NCBI GenBank assembly: GCA_036845225.1
Contig: DAIUEJ010000047.1
Location: forward strand, 1-19,613
Length of the DNA stretch: 19,613 nt
Direction: 5' to 3'
Source of the DNA: FEN-680 sp036845225
GTDB lineage: Bacteria; Actinomycetota; Geothermincolia; Fen-727; Anoxymicrobiaceae
The translations under genes were made by a program, and so were the position numbers. This document shows, piece after piece, positions 1-6,498 of the stretch; positions within the stretch are counted from its first letter, which is position 1; each line of letters begins with the position of its first letter. The notes beneath the pieces were generated by a model. The model was not told the DNA's origin and did not search any database. It saw only the letters and a program-made list of their open reading frames with translations.

Positions 1-21
1 TTTGATTGGTGAGCTTCGCTT

Positions 22-423
22 CTACGATTCCTTCGCGAAGTTCAACTTCAGGTTCGAGATGGTGCTCGTGAGCGGCTCCAACTGGTCATCGACTCCGCGC
101 CCTTCCAGCGCCTTCGCGAGGGCATCGAGAGAGTCGATCGCCAGGCGGGCCTGCTCCATGTCCTTGAACTTCTCGTTCACCTCGTGGGGTATCCCCATCC
201 GCTGGTAAGCGAGGCTGGTCAGCGAGATCATCATGTCGAGGATGATGTCGGCGACGGTGATCTTCTCCATCACCTCTTCGATGCGCTGGCGCAGTTCTTC
301 CTCGGTCAGCTCTTCCTCGCCCGACGGCGCCTCTTCCGGCGTGGGTTCGGGAGGCGCGTCGTCCCCGCCCGGGGTCCACAGCTTGCTCGACTTCGGCTTG
401 TCCTCATCACGTTCATCAGCCAA
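22..423 (-). CDS. DUF1844 family protein
   Basis: A 133-residue acidic protein of unknown function. The first 40 or so residues are charged, Pro/Glu-rich and probably disordered. A helical region follows (about residues 40-130) with the DUF1844-like run ITVADIILDMMISLTSLAYQ, a segment MGIPHEV, then EQARLAIDSLDALAKALEG. The family is recognised from this pattern only. No signal peptide or clear membrane helix is visible. The frame opens at a GTG (432), but that codon lies inside the purine-rich GAGGGGTGA ribosome-binding sequence. The TTG at 423 sits about 5 nt after that sequence and is the better start. The gene is transcribed away from the thiamine operon and shares its upstream region. Confidence 0.8.
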   Translation of the reverse strand: MADERDEDKPKSSKLWTPGGDDAPPEPTPEEAPSGEEELTEEELRQRIEEVMEKITVADIILDMMISLTSLAYQRMGIPHEVNEKFKDMEQARLAIDSLDALAKALEGRGVDDQLEPLTSTISNLKLNFAKES

Positions 424-459
424 CGGAATCACCCCTCACGGTCGTCTTCGTGAAGTTCA

Positions 460-487
460 AATATATCACATGGGACGCCTCGTTCAG
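460..487 (-). promoter_or_regulatory. Possible promoter of the DUF1844 gene
   Basis: On the minus strand a TATATT hexamer (465-460) is preceded, after a 16-nt spacer, by CTGAAC (487-482), a poor -35 match. It lies about 40 nt upstream of the DUF1844 start, in an AT-rich patch unlike its surroundings. The -10 is fair and the -35 weak. Confidence 0.35.
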
Positions 488-494
488 CCCAGGT

Positions 495-524
495 TTGGAC
501 GTCGCGCCGCCGCAGGATTATAAT
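495..524 (+). promoter_or_regulatory. Likely promoter of the thiamine operon
   Basis: A perfect TATAAT (519-524) lies 18 nt downstream of TTGGAC (495-500). Transcription would start near 531, just before the riboswitch aptamer, so the aptamer would be at the 5' end of the transcript as expected. Confidence 0.6.
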
Positions 525-544
525 CACCCCCAAAGAAGATAGTC

Positions 545-636
545 TTTGCAGCGGGAGCTCGTTCAGCGGGCTGAGAGGGCAGGCGTAACCTGCCGACCGA
601 TGAACCTGTAAGGTAATGCTTGCGTAGGAAGTGTCA
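545..636 (+). ncRNA. TPP riboswitch (THI element)
   Basis: The conserved THI-box blocks occur in the right order: GCGGGAGC (551-558), CTGAGA (571-576), a P3a-like GGCAGG/CCTGCC hairpin (578-594), GAACCTG (602-608), GGTAATGC (612-619) and GCGTAGGAA (622-630). This is the aptamer that binds thiamine pyrophosphate. It sits directly upstream of a run of thiamine genes and a candidate intrinsic terminator, so TPP-dependent premature termination is the likely mechanism. Boundaries of the closing P1 stem are approximate. Confidence 0.95.
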
Positions 637-657
637 CAAGGCGAAAACCTGAACGGG

Positions 658-682
658 CCGGGCCTACGTGGCGCGGTTTTTT
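658..682 (+). terminator. Intrinsic terminator, probable riboswitch expression platform
   Basis: CCGGGCC (658-664) pairs with GGCGCGG (670-676) around a TACGT loop with one internal G·G mismatch, followed directly by six T residues (677-682). It lies about 20 nt after the TPP aptamer and 57 nt before the thi4 start. This is the arrangement expected for transcriptional control by TPP. No competing antiterminator helix was worked out. Confidence 0.65.
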
Positions 683-739
683 CTATTGTGGAGAGGCTCG
701 GCGCGGGCAGAGGCGGACGACGACCGGGAGGAGTTCGAG

Positions 740-1528
740 ATGGCGATTTCTGAGATCGAGGTGACCAGGGGCATTCTGGAGGGCTTCACCAAAGACTTCC
801 TGGGCTCGCTGCAGTCGGACGTGGCGGTCGCGGGTGGCGGCCCGGCGGGGATGACCTGCGCCTATTACCTCGCCCGCGAGGGACTGAACGTCAGCGTGTT
901 CGAGAGGAACCTGCACGTGGGCGGCGGCATGTGGGGCGGCGGCATGCTCTTCCCCCGCATCATCATCCAGGAGGCAGCGCGTGCGATACTTGATGAGTTC
1001 GGGGTGAGGCTCGCCGAGTTCAAAGATGGATACTACGTCGGCGACTCGGTCGAGACGGTCTCGAAGGTGACCGCGGCGGCAGTGGACGCCGGCGTCAAGA
1101 TCTGGGTAGGCGTTTCCGTCGAGGACGTGCTCATCCGCGAGGAGAGCAAGATCACGGGTGTGGTGCTCAACTGGCGGGCGGTGGAGCTTGCCAACCTGCA
1201 CGTGGACCCGCTGGCGATGGAAGCGAAAGTTGTCGTGGACGCGACAGGGCACGACGCCGACATCGTGCGAACCGTGGCGCGAAAGATACCGGGGTGCAAG
1301 CTCAACACGGACACCGGTGGAGTCGTGGGTGAGATGCCCATGTGGGCGGAGGTTGGAGAGGAAGTCATCGTCGAGAACACCCGCGAGGTCTACCCGAACC
1401 TGCTGGTCTCGGGCATGGCGGCGAACGCGGTGTACGGCTCGCCGCGGATGGGTGCGATCTTCGGGGGGATGTTCCTCTCCGGCAAGAAGTGCGCGGGCCT
1501 CGCGGCCGACATGGTGAAGAACATCTGA
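740..1528 (+). CDS. thi4: Thiamine thiazole synthase / ribulose 1,5-bisphosphate synthetase-like (Thi4), His type
   Basis: A 262-residue Thi4. It builds the thiazole half of thiamine from NAD+, glycine and sulfur, releasing ADP-thiazole. The dinucleotide fold is marked by AGGGPAG (31-37) and FERNLHVGGGMWGGGM (54-69). Later landmarks are DGYYVGDSVE, DATGHDA, NTREVYPNLLVSGMAANAVYG and GAIFGGMFLSG, close to archaeal Thi4. Where yeast Thi4 has its sacrificial Cys205 (CCMDP), this protein reads LHVDP, with His154 in that place. That is the residue of the catalytic, sulfide-using prokaryotic enzymes rather than the suicide enzyme. The frame is open from a GTG at 668, but that codon is inside the terminator. 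ATG 740 has a GGGAGGAG site about 6 nt upstream. It is the first gene after the riboswitch. RuBP synthase is the alternative assignment for this family; the thi context argues against it. Confidence 0.93.
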   Translation: MAISEIEVTRGILEGFTKDFLGSLQSDVAVAGGGPAGMTCAYYLAREGLNVSVFERNLHVGGGMWGGGMLFPRIIIQEAARAILDEFGVRLAEFKDGYYVGDSVETVSKVTAAAVDAGVKIWVGVSVEDVLIREESKITGVVLNWRAVELANLHVDPLAMEAKVVVDATGHDADIVRTVARKIPGCKLNTDTGGVVGEMPMWAEVGEEVIVENTREVYPNLLVSGMAANAVYGSPRMGAIFGGMFLSGKKCAGLAADMVKNI

Positions 1529-1544
1529 ACCTGGAGGTAATGTC

Positions 1545-2207
1545 GTGCACAGAGGGCGGCGCCCCGATTGGGCTGACCTGATGCGGCTGGTGGTCATAAC
1601 GGCCCACGAGAAAGACCTGGGCCGCCAGCACGAAGACGTGGCGGCAGCGGCGCTCGCCGGCGGGTGCCGGGCGGTCCAGTTCCGCTCCAAGACCATGAGC
1701 GACCGCGCCTTCATGGACCTGGCTCGGAGGATACAGGTCATGTGCCTGGAGGTCGGGGCGATATTTTTCGTGAACGACAGGGTGCACGTGGCCGCGGCGC
1801 TCGACAGCGAAGTCCATCTGGGGTTCAACGACATGGGCGTGGCGGCGGCGAGGAAAGTCCTCGGACCCGGCACGATCATAGGGTATTCGCCGGAAAGCAT
1901 AGGCGAGGCGCGAGAAGCCGTGAGCGCCGGTGCAGACTATCTCGGGATCGGGTCCGTGTTCCCGACGGAGAGCAAGGCGGACGCGGGTGAACCGATCGGG
2001 CTGGACGGCCTGGCGCGTATGTGCGGTGACGGGCTGGCGCCGGTCATCGCTGTCGGCGGCGTGAATGCCGGCAATGCAGCATCGGTGGTGGCGGCAGGCG
2101 CGAAGGGGATCGCGGTGATCACCGCGGTGTCGCGGGCGTCCGACATGAAAGAAGCCACGGAAGGCCTGATGAAGGCGTTCTCGGACGGCATACGGGAGGA
2201 ATCTTGA
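1545..2207 (+). CDS. thiE: Thiamine-phosphate synthase (ThiE)
   Basis: A 220-residue TIM-barrel enzyme that joins HMP-PP to the thiazole phosphate to give thiamine phosphate. Family landmarks: AVQFRSK (QLREK-like, early strand), FFVNDRVHVA, VHLGFNDM (HVGQDD-like, with Phe and Asn substitutions), GYS, GADYLGIGSVFPTESK (GxGPVFPTxTK-like) and the glycine-rich phosphate loops IAVGGV and GIAVITAV. The GTG start is chosen because GGAGGT lies 6 nt upstream; an ATG at 1581 would trim 12 residues. It follows thi4 by 16 nt and overlaps thiC by 4 nt, so the genes are co-transcribed. In a Thi4 pathway ThiE would use the carboxylated thiazole phosphate and lose CO2 during coupling. Confidence 0.93.
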   Translation: MHRGRRPDWADLMRLVVITAHEKDLGRQHEDVAAAALAGGCRAVQFRSKTMSDRAFMDLARRIQVMCLEVGAIFFVNDRVHVAAALDSEVHLGFNDMGVAAARKVLGPGTIIGYSPESIGEAREAVSAGADYLGIGSVFPTESKADAGEPIGLDGLARMCGDGLAPVIAVGGVNAGNAASVVAAGAKGIAVITAVSRASDMKEATEGLMKAFSDGIREES

Positions 2208-3502
2208 CTCTGATAGAGACATTGAAGCGGGGCGAGATACCGCAGGCTCTCGAGAAGGCGGCGGCGGCCGAGCCTCTCGAGGTCGAAGAGATAGCGCGCC
2301 GGATCACGACGGGCACCGTGGTGTTCCCGTTGAACGGGCTGCGCGAGCTCGAGCGTCCGTGCGCCATCGGGCTCGGGCTCCGCACCAAGGTCAACGCCAA
2401 TATCGGGACCTCCGGGGACCGTGCCGACCTGGACTTCGAACTCTCGAAGCTCGCTGCTGCGGTCGACGCCGGTGCTGACACCGTTATGGACCTTTCCACC
2501 GGAGGGGATATCGGCGCCGTGAGGCGGAAGATCGTCGCGGAGTCGGCTGTGCCCGTGGGCACCGTGCCCATCTACCAGGCGGCGGTCGAGTCCAAGGAGA
2601 GGCACGGCAGCACCGTTGCGATGACGCCCAACGATATGTTCGAGGCCATCGAGAGGCACGCGGCGGACGGCGTGGACTTCGTCACCGTCCACTGCGGGGT
2701 GACGACCAAGGCGCTCTCGTGCCTGGAGGCCACGGGCAGGATTGCTGACATCGTCAGCCGGGGCGGGGCGTTCCTGTCCGGCTGGATGATCTACAACGAG
2801 CGCGAGAACCCTCTCTACTCGGAGTTCGACCGGCTGCTCGACATCGCGCGGCGGTACGAGATGACTCTGAGCCTGGGGGACGGGTTCCGCCCCGGCGCGG
2901 TCGCGGACGCCACGGACAGCGCGCAGGTGCAGGAGCTCATCACCCTGGGGGAGCTGGTGAGCCGGTGCCGCGATGCCGGTGTGCAGGCGATGGTGGAAGG
3001 CCCGGGGCACGTGCCGATATCGCAGATCGTTGAGAACGTGAGGCTCGCCAAGGACATCTGCCGGGGGGCGCCGTTCTACGTGCTCGGGCCGCTGGTGACG
3101 GACATCGCTCCAGGGTATGACCATATCGTCGCCGGCATCGGGGGAGCGCTGGCGGCTGCATCGGGCGCAGACTTCCTGTGTTACGTGACGCCGCGCGAGC
3201 ACCTGGGACTGCCGGACCTCGACGACGTGCGCGAGGGGACGGTGGTGACGCGCATCGCGGCACACGCCGGCGACCTAGCCAAGGACCCCGAGTTCTTCAT
3301 GACCTGGGACAACGAGATGTCCCGGGCGCGCAAGGCGCTCGAGTGGGACAAGCAGGTCGCGCTCTCGGTGAACCCGGACAGGGCGGGGAGAGTGCTCGCC
3401 GAATGCAGGGTCGAGGACCATGAGGGCTGCACGATGTGCGGCGAGTTCTGCGCGATGAAGTTCGTCGCCGAGTACCTGGGCAGCGACCGCGAGAAATGCT
3501 GA
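2204..3502 (+). CDS. thiC: Phosphomethylpyrimidine synthase (ThiC), short form
   Basis: A 432-residue radical-SAM enzyme that rearranges aminoimidazole ribotide to HMP phosphate. Recognised by NANIGTSG, MDLSTGGDI, PVGTVPIYQA, VTVHCGVT, SRGGAFLSGWM, LSLGDGFRPG, VEGPGHVPISQI, GPLVTDIAPGYDHI and CYVTPREHLGLP. The C-terminal cluster cysteines are Cys409, Cys412 and Cys416 (CTMCGEFC), spaced C-x2-C-x3-C, one residue shorter than the textbook C-x2-C-x4-C. The long N-terminal domain of E. coli-type ThiC is absent, as in archaeal and some anaerobe enzymes. The TTG start overlaps the thiE stop and has GGAGG 4 nt upstream; a second TTG (2222) is possible. The enzyme is oxygen-sensitive and needs a reductant. 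Confidence 0.96.
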   Translation: MTLIETLKRGEIPQALEKAAAAEPLEVEEIARRITTGTVVFPLNGLRELERPCAIGLGLRTKVNANIGTSGDRADLDFELSKLAAAVDAGADTVMDLSTGGDIGAVRRKIVAESAVPVGTVPIYQAAVESKERHGSTVAMTPNDMFEAIERHAADGVDFVTVHCGVTTKALSCLEATGRIADIVSRGGAFLSGWMIYNERENPLYSEFDRLLDIARRYEMTLSLGDGFRPGAVADATDSAQVQELITLGELVSRCRDAGVQAMVEGPGHVPISQIVENVRLAKDICRGAPFYVLGPLVTDIAPGYDHIVAGIGGALAAASGADFLCYVTPREHLGLPDLDDVREGTVVTRIAAHAGDLAKDPEFFMTWDNEMSRARKALEWDKQVALSVNPDRAGRVLAECRVEDHEGCTMCGEFCAMKFVAEYLGSDREKC

Positions 3503-3537
3503 CCCCTTTTTTGCGTTTTCAAAGTGGAGGGTGGGAA

Positions 3538-4536
3538 TTGGAAGAGCAATACCTCACTGAGGCCGAAGCGATAGACATAATCAGAGAGATGCTGGGAGCG
3601 CCCGGGTCGGCCGTCGAGGTCGGGGTCGGAGACGATGCCGCGGTGTACCACTTCGCGAGCAGCGGCGTCATCCTCACGGTCGACTCCATCTACGAAGGCA
3701 TTCACTTCACCCTGGACAACTACAGCCTTGCCGATGTCGGATGGAAGGCCATGGCCGCGAGTATAAGCGACATCGCCGCGATGGGCGGGCAGCCCGAGTG
3801 CGCTTTGATCTCCGTCGCGATGGATGCGCCGCCGACTGAAGGCCAGATCCGGGAGCTGATGGGTGGCGCGCTCGAGATGGCCAGGTCCTACGACTGCCAG
3901 ATAGTGGGCGGTGACCTCTGCAGGTCGGCCTCCGGGCTCGGGCTTTCGGTAACGGTAGCGGGGACCAGGCATCCGTGCGGCCCCGTGCTGCGGTCCAACG
4001 CCCGGGATGGCGACATCATCGGCGTGACCGGGACGCTCGGCGATTCGGCTGCCGGCCTCTATGTCCTGCAGTCGGGCAGCGAGGAGATGCGCGAGAAGTT
4101 CGCGGGGCTCATCCAGAAACACCTGAGGCCCGGTCCCGCCGTCGAGGCGGGCGACGCACTTGCCTCATCAGGGGTCAGCGCCATGGACGACGTGAGTGAC
4201 GGGCTCGCGCCCGATGTGGTCCACATCTGCCAGGCGAGCGATGTCGGGTGCGAGATAACGGGCGAGGACGTCCCGTTGAGCGGGGAGCTGCGGGTGCTCG
4301 CGGAGGAAGCCTGCGCCGACCCGCTCGGCTGGGCGCTGGGCGGTGGGGAGGACTACCAGTTGCTCTTCACGGCGCCGCCCGGCGGTTTCGAGGCCGCGCT
4401 CCGCGCGTTGAATGCCCACGGGATACCGGCGGTGCGCATCGGCGTCATCAAGCCGGCTGAACAGGGAATGAAGCTCGTAGCCCGGGACGGGCAGTCGATA
4501 GACCTGGAGGGGCTCGGCTATGACCACTTTCTTTGA
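3538..4536 (+). CDS. thiL: Thiamine-monophosphate kinase (ThiL)
   Basis: A 332-residue AIR synthase-like enzyme that phosphorylates thiamine monophosphate to TPP with ATP, the last step of the pathway. Motifs: GVGDDAAV (29-36), TVDSIYEGIHF, DVGWKAMAASISDIAAMGG, VGGDLCRS, VTGTLGDSAAGL, MDDVSDGL and GGGEDYQLLF. These supply the metal and nucleotide sites of the family, and the length is normal. The TTG at 3538 is chosen because GGAGGG ends 6 nt before it. An in-frame ATG at 3496 would overlap thiC and has no good ribosome-binding site. The 3' end overlaps thiD by 17 nt. Its presence means no separate thiamine phosphate phosphatase and pyrophosphokinase are needed. Confidence 0.95.
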   Translation: MEEQYLTEAEAIDIIREMLGAPGSAVEVGVGDDAAVYHFASSGVILTVDSIYEGIHFTLDNYSLADVGWKAMAASISDIAAMGGQPECALISVAMDAPPTEGQIRELMGGALEMARSYDCQIVGGDLCRSASGLGLSVTVAGTRHPCGPVLRSNARDGDIIGVTGTLGDSAAGLYVLQSGSEEMREKFAGLIQKHLRPGPAVEAGDALASSGVSAMDDVSDGLAPDVVHICQASDVGCEITGEDVPLSGELRVLAEEACADPLGWALGGGEDYQLLFTAPPGGFEAALRALNAHGIPAVRIGVIKPAEQGMKLVARDGQSIDLEGLGYDHFL

Positions 4537-5419
4537 GGCCGAAGAGAAGCCCACGCCGCTGAGCGTGCCTCAGGCGGGGCTGCGTGTGGCGCTGTCCATC
4601 GCGGGGCTCGACCCGTCAGGAGGCGCGGGGATACTGGCCGACGTAAGGACGTTCGACGCCATGGACGTCTACGGCATGGCGGTCGCTGCGACGGTCACCT
4701 ACCAGAGCACCCTTGGGGTCAAGGGCCGCTTCGACCTTCCGGCGAGCGCCGTACGCGGGCAGCTCGAGGAGATCTTCGCCGACAGGATCCCGAACGCGGT
4801 CAAGACGGGCGCGCTCGGGACCGCGGCCGCGGTGCGCGAGGTCGGGCTCTTCCTCGCGGAAGGTTTCCTGGGGCCGGTGGTGGTCGACCCGATCACGATG
4901 GCCGGCTCCGGCGGAGCGCTCCTCGACGAAGAGGGGATAGAGGCGGTGACTCGCTACCTGCTTCCGGGTGCCGCGATGGTCACGCCGAACATGCGGGAGG
5001 TCGAGGCCCTCATCGGTTTCAAGGTTTTCGACCTGAAGGACGTGAAAGCCGCGGCTCTTCGGCTCGTCGCCATGGGCGCGCGTTCGGCGCTGGTGACCGG
5101 CGTGAAGGTAGAGGAGGGCGGCGGGCTCCTGGCGGCGGACGTCTTCTGCGACGGGGAGGCCATCGACGTCTACACTTCGCCCTGGCTGGACGGGCTCGAC
5201 GTCCATGGCACCGGATGCATGCTCTCGGCGGGGGTCACCGCGGGGCTCGCCAGAGGCATGGCGCTGAAGGACGCGGTGGCGCGCGCGCGCCAGGTGACAA
5301 GGGCTGCCCTGGAGGAGCCCGTGTTCCCCGGAAGGGGCGTCGCCTGCGCGGACCCCTGGGCCCTTACCCATGCGGAGTCAGCCGGCGGTACCGAGGCGCG
5401 CGTCGCTGAGAACCTGTAG
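4520..5419 (+). CDS. thiD: Hydroxymethylpyrimidine / HMP-phosphate kinase (ThiD)
   Basis: A 299-residue ribokinase-fold kinase that turns HMP-P from ThiC into HMP-PP for ThiE. Landmarks: ALSIAGLDPSGGAGILADVR near the N-terminus (substrate and phosphate binding), VVDPITMAGSGG, VTPNMREVEALIG, and the catalytic-loop motif HGTGC (229-233), with Cys233 matching the cysteine typical of ThiD. The length is about 30 residues over the usual 265-270, made of a short N-terminal lead (about 18 residues) and a C-terminal tail. The ATG at 4520 overlaps thiL and has GGAGG 9 nt upstream. No fused ThiE or ThiN domain is visible. Confidence 0.95.
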   Translation: MTTFFEAEEKPTPLSVPQAGLRVALSIAGLDPSGGAGILADVRTFDAMDVYGMAVAATVTYQSTLGVKGRFDLPASAVRGQLEEIFADRIPNAVKTGALGTAAAVREVGLFLAEGFLGPVVVDPITMAGSGGALLDEEGIEAVTRYLLPGAAMVTPNMREVEALIGFKVFDLKDVKAAALRLVAMGARSALVTGVKVEEGGGLLAADVFCDGEAIDVYTSPWLDGLDVHGTGCMLSAGVTAGLARGMALKDAVARARQVTRAALEEPVFPGRGVACADPWALTHAESAGGTEARVAENL

Positions 5420-5428
5420 GAGGCTATG

Positions 5429-5986
5429 ATGAGAGTAGCGCTCGTGAGCGATACGCACGGCGACCCCACGGCATGGGCGAAAGCGATAGAAGTCCTGGGG
5501 CCGGTGGACCTCATAACCCACGCCGGTGACGTCCTCTACCACGGGATCTTCAACCCCATCACCGAGACCTACGAACCGAGGCGCCTGGCCGACGTCCTCA
5601 ACGAGGTCGCCGTTCCGATGATACACGCGCGTGGCAACTGCGACTCCGAGGTCGACCAGCTCGCGCTGAACAATCACATCCTCTCCGACTTCGCGTTCGC
5701 GAGCGTCGACGGAGTGCGGATCCTCATCACGCACGGGCACAAGCATACCGAAGACCAACTGGTGGAGATGGCGAAGAAAGCGGGGGTCCACATCGTGCAC
5801 CGCGGCCACACCCATCTGCCGCAGATACTTCAGATGGACGGCGTTGTGATATTCAACGCAGGCAGCGTCTCACTGCCCAAGCAGGAAGGCGAGACCCCGA
5901 CCGCGGGACTGCTCGAAGACGGCAAGCTGACAGTATTCGACATCAACACGGGTGTGGTGTACATGGAAGGTGAGCTGGCTTTGTAA
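5429..5986 (+). CDS. YfcE-type metallophosphoesterase
   Basis: A 185-residue calcineurin-like phosphoesterase of the YfcE/MJ0936 type. The metal ligands are in order: SDTHG, HAGDVLYHG, ARGNCDSEVDQL, THGHKH and HRGHTHLP, then NAGSVSLPK. E. coli YfcE shares the whole pattern, including GNCDSEVDQ and GSVSxPK. YfcE enzymes hydrolyse model phosphodiesters with Mn2+; the natural substrate is unknown. Two ATGs occur in tandem (5426, 5429). The second is preferred because AGGAGG (5418-5423) is then 5 nt away. It follows the thiD stop by 9 nt and its ribosome-binding site overlaps that stop, so it is the last gene of the thiamine operon. A role on ADP-thiazole is a hypothesis from context only. Confidence 0.9.
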   Translation: MRVALVSDTHGDPTAWAKAIEVLGPVDLITHAGDVLYHGIFNPITETYEPRRLADVLNEVAVPMIHARGNCDSEVDQLALNNHILSDFAFASVDGVRILITHGHKHTEDQLVEMAKKAGVHIVHRGHTHLPQILQMDGVVIFNAGSVSLPKQEGETPTAGLLEDGKLTVFDINTGVVYMEGELAL

Positions 5987-6076
5987 CGCCGGCGTCTCGC
6001 CGGCATAGGGGTCAGTCGTAGCGCCGGCGTCCCGCCGGCATAGGGGTCAGTCGTAGCGCCGGCGTCCCGCCGGCAT
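5986..6076. repeat. 35-bp tandem repeat with three GC-rich hairpins
   Basis: Two full 35-bp units (5986-6020 and 6021-6055, differing at 2 positions) and a 21-bp partial third (6056-6076). Each unit holds GCCGGCG-TC(C/T)-CGCCGGC, a 7-bp stem with a 3-nt loop, then the linker ATAGGGGTCAGTCGTA. The array begins on the last base of the stop codon of the phosphoesterase gene and ends 8 nt before the convergent rpmB stop. The hairpins could stop or process transcripts from both sides. There is no T-tract. Confidence 0.9.
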
Positions 6077-6083
6077 CCAAGGG

Positions 6084-6272
6084 CTAAGCCTTTGTGACGT
6101 TGCCCCTCTTGAGGCACCTCGAGCATACTCGCACGTTGCGCGGGCTGCCGTCGATGACGATGCGCATCTTGTGGACGTTTGGAGTCCAGCGCCGCTTGGT
6201 CTTCTTATGCGAATGGCTCACGTTGAAGCCGAACTGGGGCTTCTTGCCGCATATGTCACACACGTTTGACAA
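6084..6272 (-). CDS. rpmB: Ribosomal protein bL28
   Basis: A 62-residue large-subunit protein. It starts MSNVCDICGKKPQFGFNVSH, continues with the L28 signature SHKKTKRRWTPNVHKMR and ends CSRCLKRGNVTKA. Cys5, Cys8, Cys50 and Cys53 form two CxxC pairs, the zinc-binding form of bL28. The start is TTG, with AAGGA 8 nt upstream on the minus strand. It is convergent with the thiamine operon. In many Firmicutes and Actinomycetota rpmB is divergent from asp23-fakA-recG; here the next plus-strand housekeeping gene is recG about 4.1 kb away. Confidence 0.97.
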   Translation of the reverse strand: MSNVCDICGKKPQFGFNVSHSHKKTKRRWTPNVHKMRIVIDGSPRNVRVCSRCLKRGNVTKA

Positions 6273-6303
6273 AGTTTCTTTCCTTTCCGTTCAACGAGAG
6301 ATG

Positions 6304-6331
6304 ATGATAGCACAACGCCCCTCAAAGGCAA
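6304..6331 (-). promoter_or_regulatory. Possible rpmB promoter
   Basis: On the minus strand TATCAT (6309-6304) follows TTGCCT (6331-6326) after a 16-nt spacer, 31 nt upstream of the rpmB start. The -10 matches consensus at 5 of 6 positions and the -35 at 4 of 6. A palindromic repeat lies immediately upstream. Confidence 0.45.
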
Positions 6332-6334
6332 ACG

Positions 6335-6371
6335 AAATGCACCACCGGTGCCTGACCCCAGTGGTGCATTT
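6335..6371. repeat. REP-like palindrome, copy 1
   Basis: AAATGCACCAC (6335-6345) pairs perfectly with GTGGTGCATTT (6361-6371). Inside is the core GGTGCCTGACCCCA, which folds on as GG/CC and G-C pairs around a CCTGA loop, with mismatches at fixed places. The same core occurs in the palindromes at 7863-7893 and 12550-12643, but the basal stem here differs in sequence while staying paired. The element shares its last base with the stop codon of the repeat-protein fragment at 6371-6409. Confidence 0.8.
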
Positions 6372-6409
6372 TAGTCGGAGTAACCACCGATCGTGTCCGT
6401 GCCCGCGCC
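6371..6409 (-). pseudogene. Duplicated 3'-end scrap of the repeat-protein gene
   Basis: On the minus strand this short piece reads GAGTDTIGGYSD then TAA. It matches the 3' end of the neighbouring fragment at 35 of 36 bases (6374-6409 against 6502-6537), in the same orientation and 128 bp away. The homology stops abruptly at 6409; the sequence between the copies (6410-6498) shows no recognisable gene. It looks like a leftover of a duplication. Confidence 0.7.
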
Positions 6410-6498
6410 AGCTATGGCAATCTTGTCCATCACTTGCTTGTGTGCGCCGGACTGGCCTTTGCTCAGTATCCGTCTCCTGCTGTTCACGGGCACTGTCT

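Noticed and set aside
668..739. Longer thi4 N-terminus from GTG 668
   Set aside because: The GTG is inside the terminator hairpin, the extra residues do not resemble Thi4, and ATG 740 has a good ribosome-binding site.
683..4122. Long minus-strand open frames opposite thi4, thiE, thiC and thiL
   Set aside because: They are antisense shadows of strongly recognised genes in GC-rich DNA. Their proteins are rich in Arg, His and Pro, with no family motif.
5986..6076. CRISPR array
   Set aside because: Repeats are contiguous with near-identical 16-nt linkers rather than unique spacers, and there are no cas genes.
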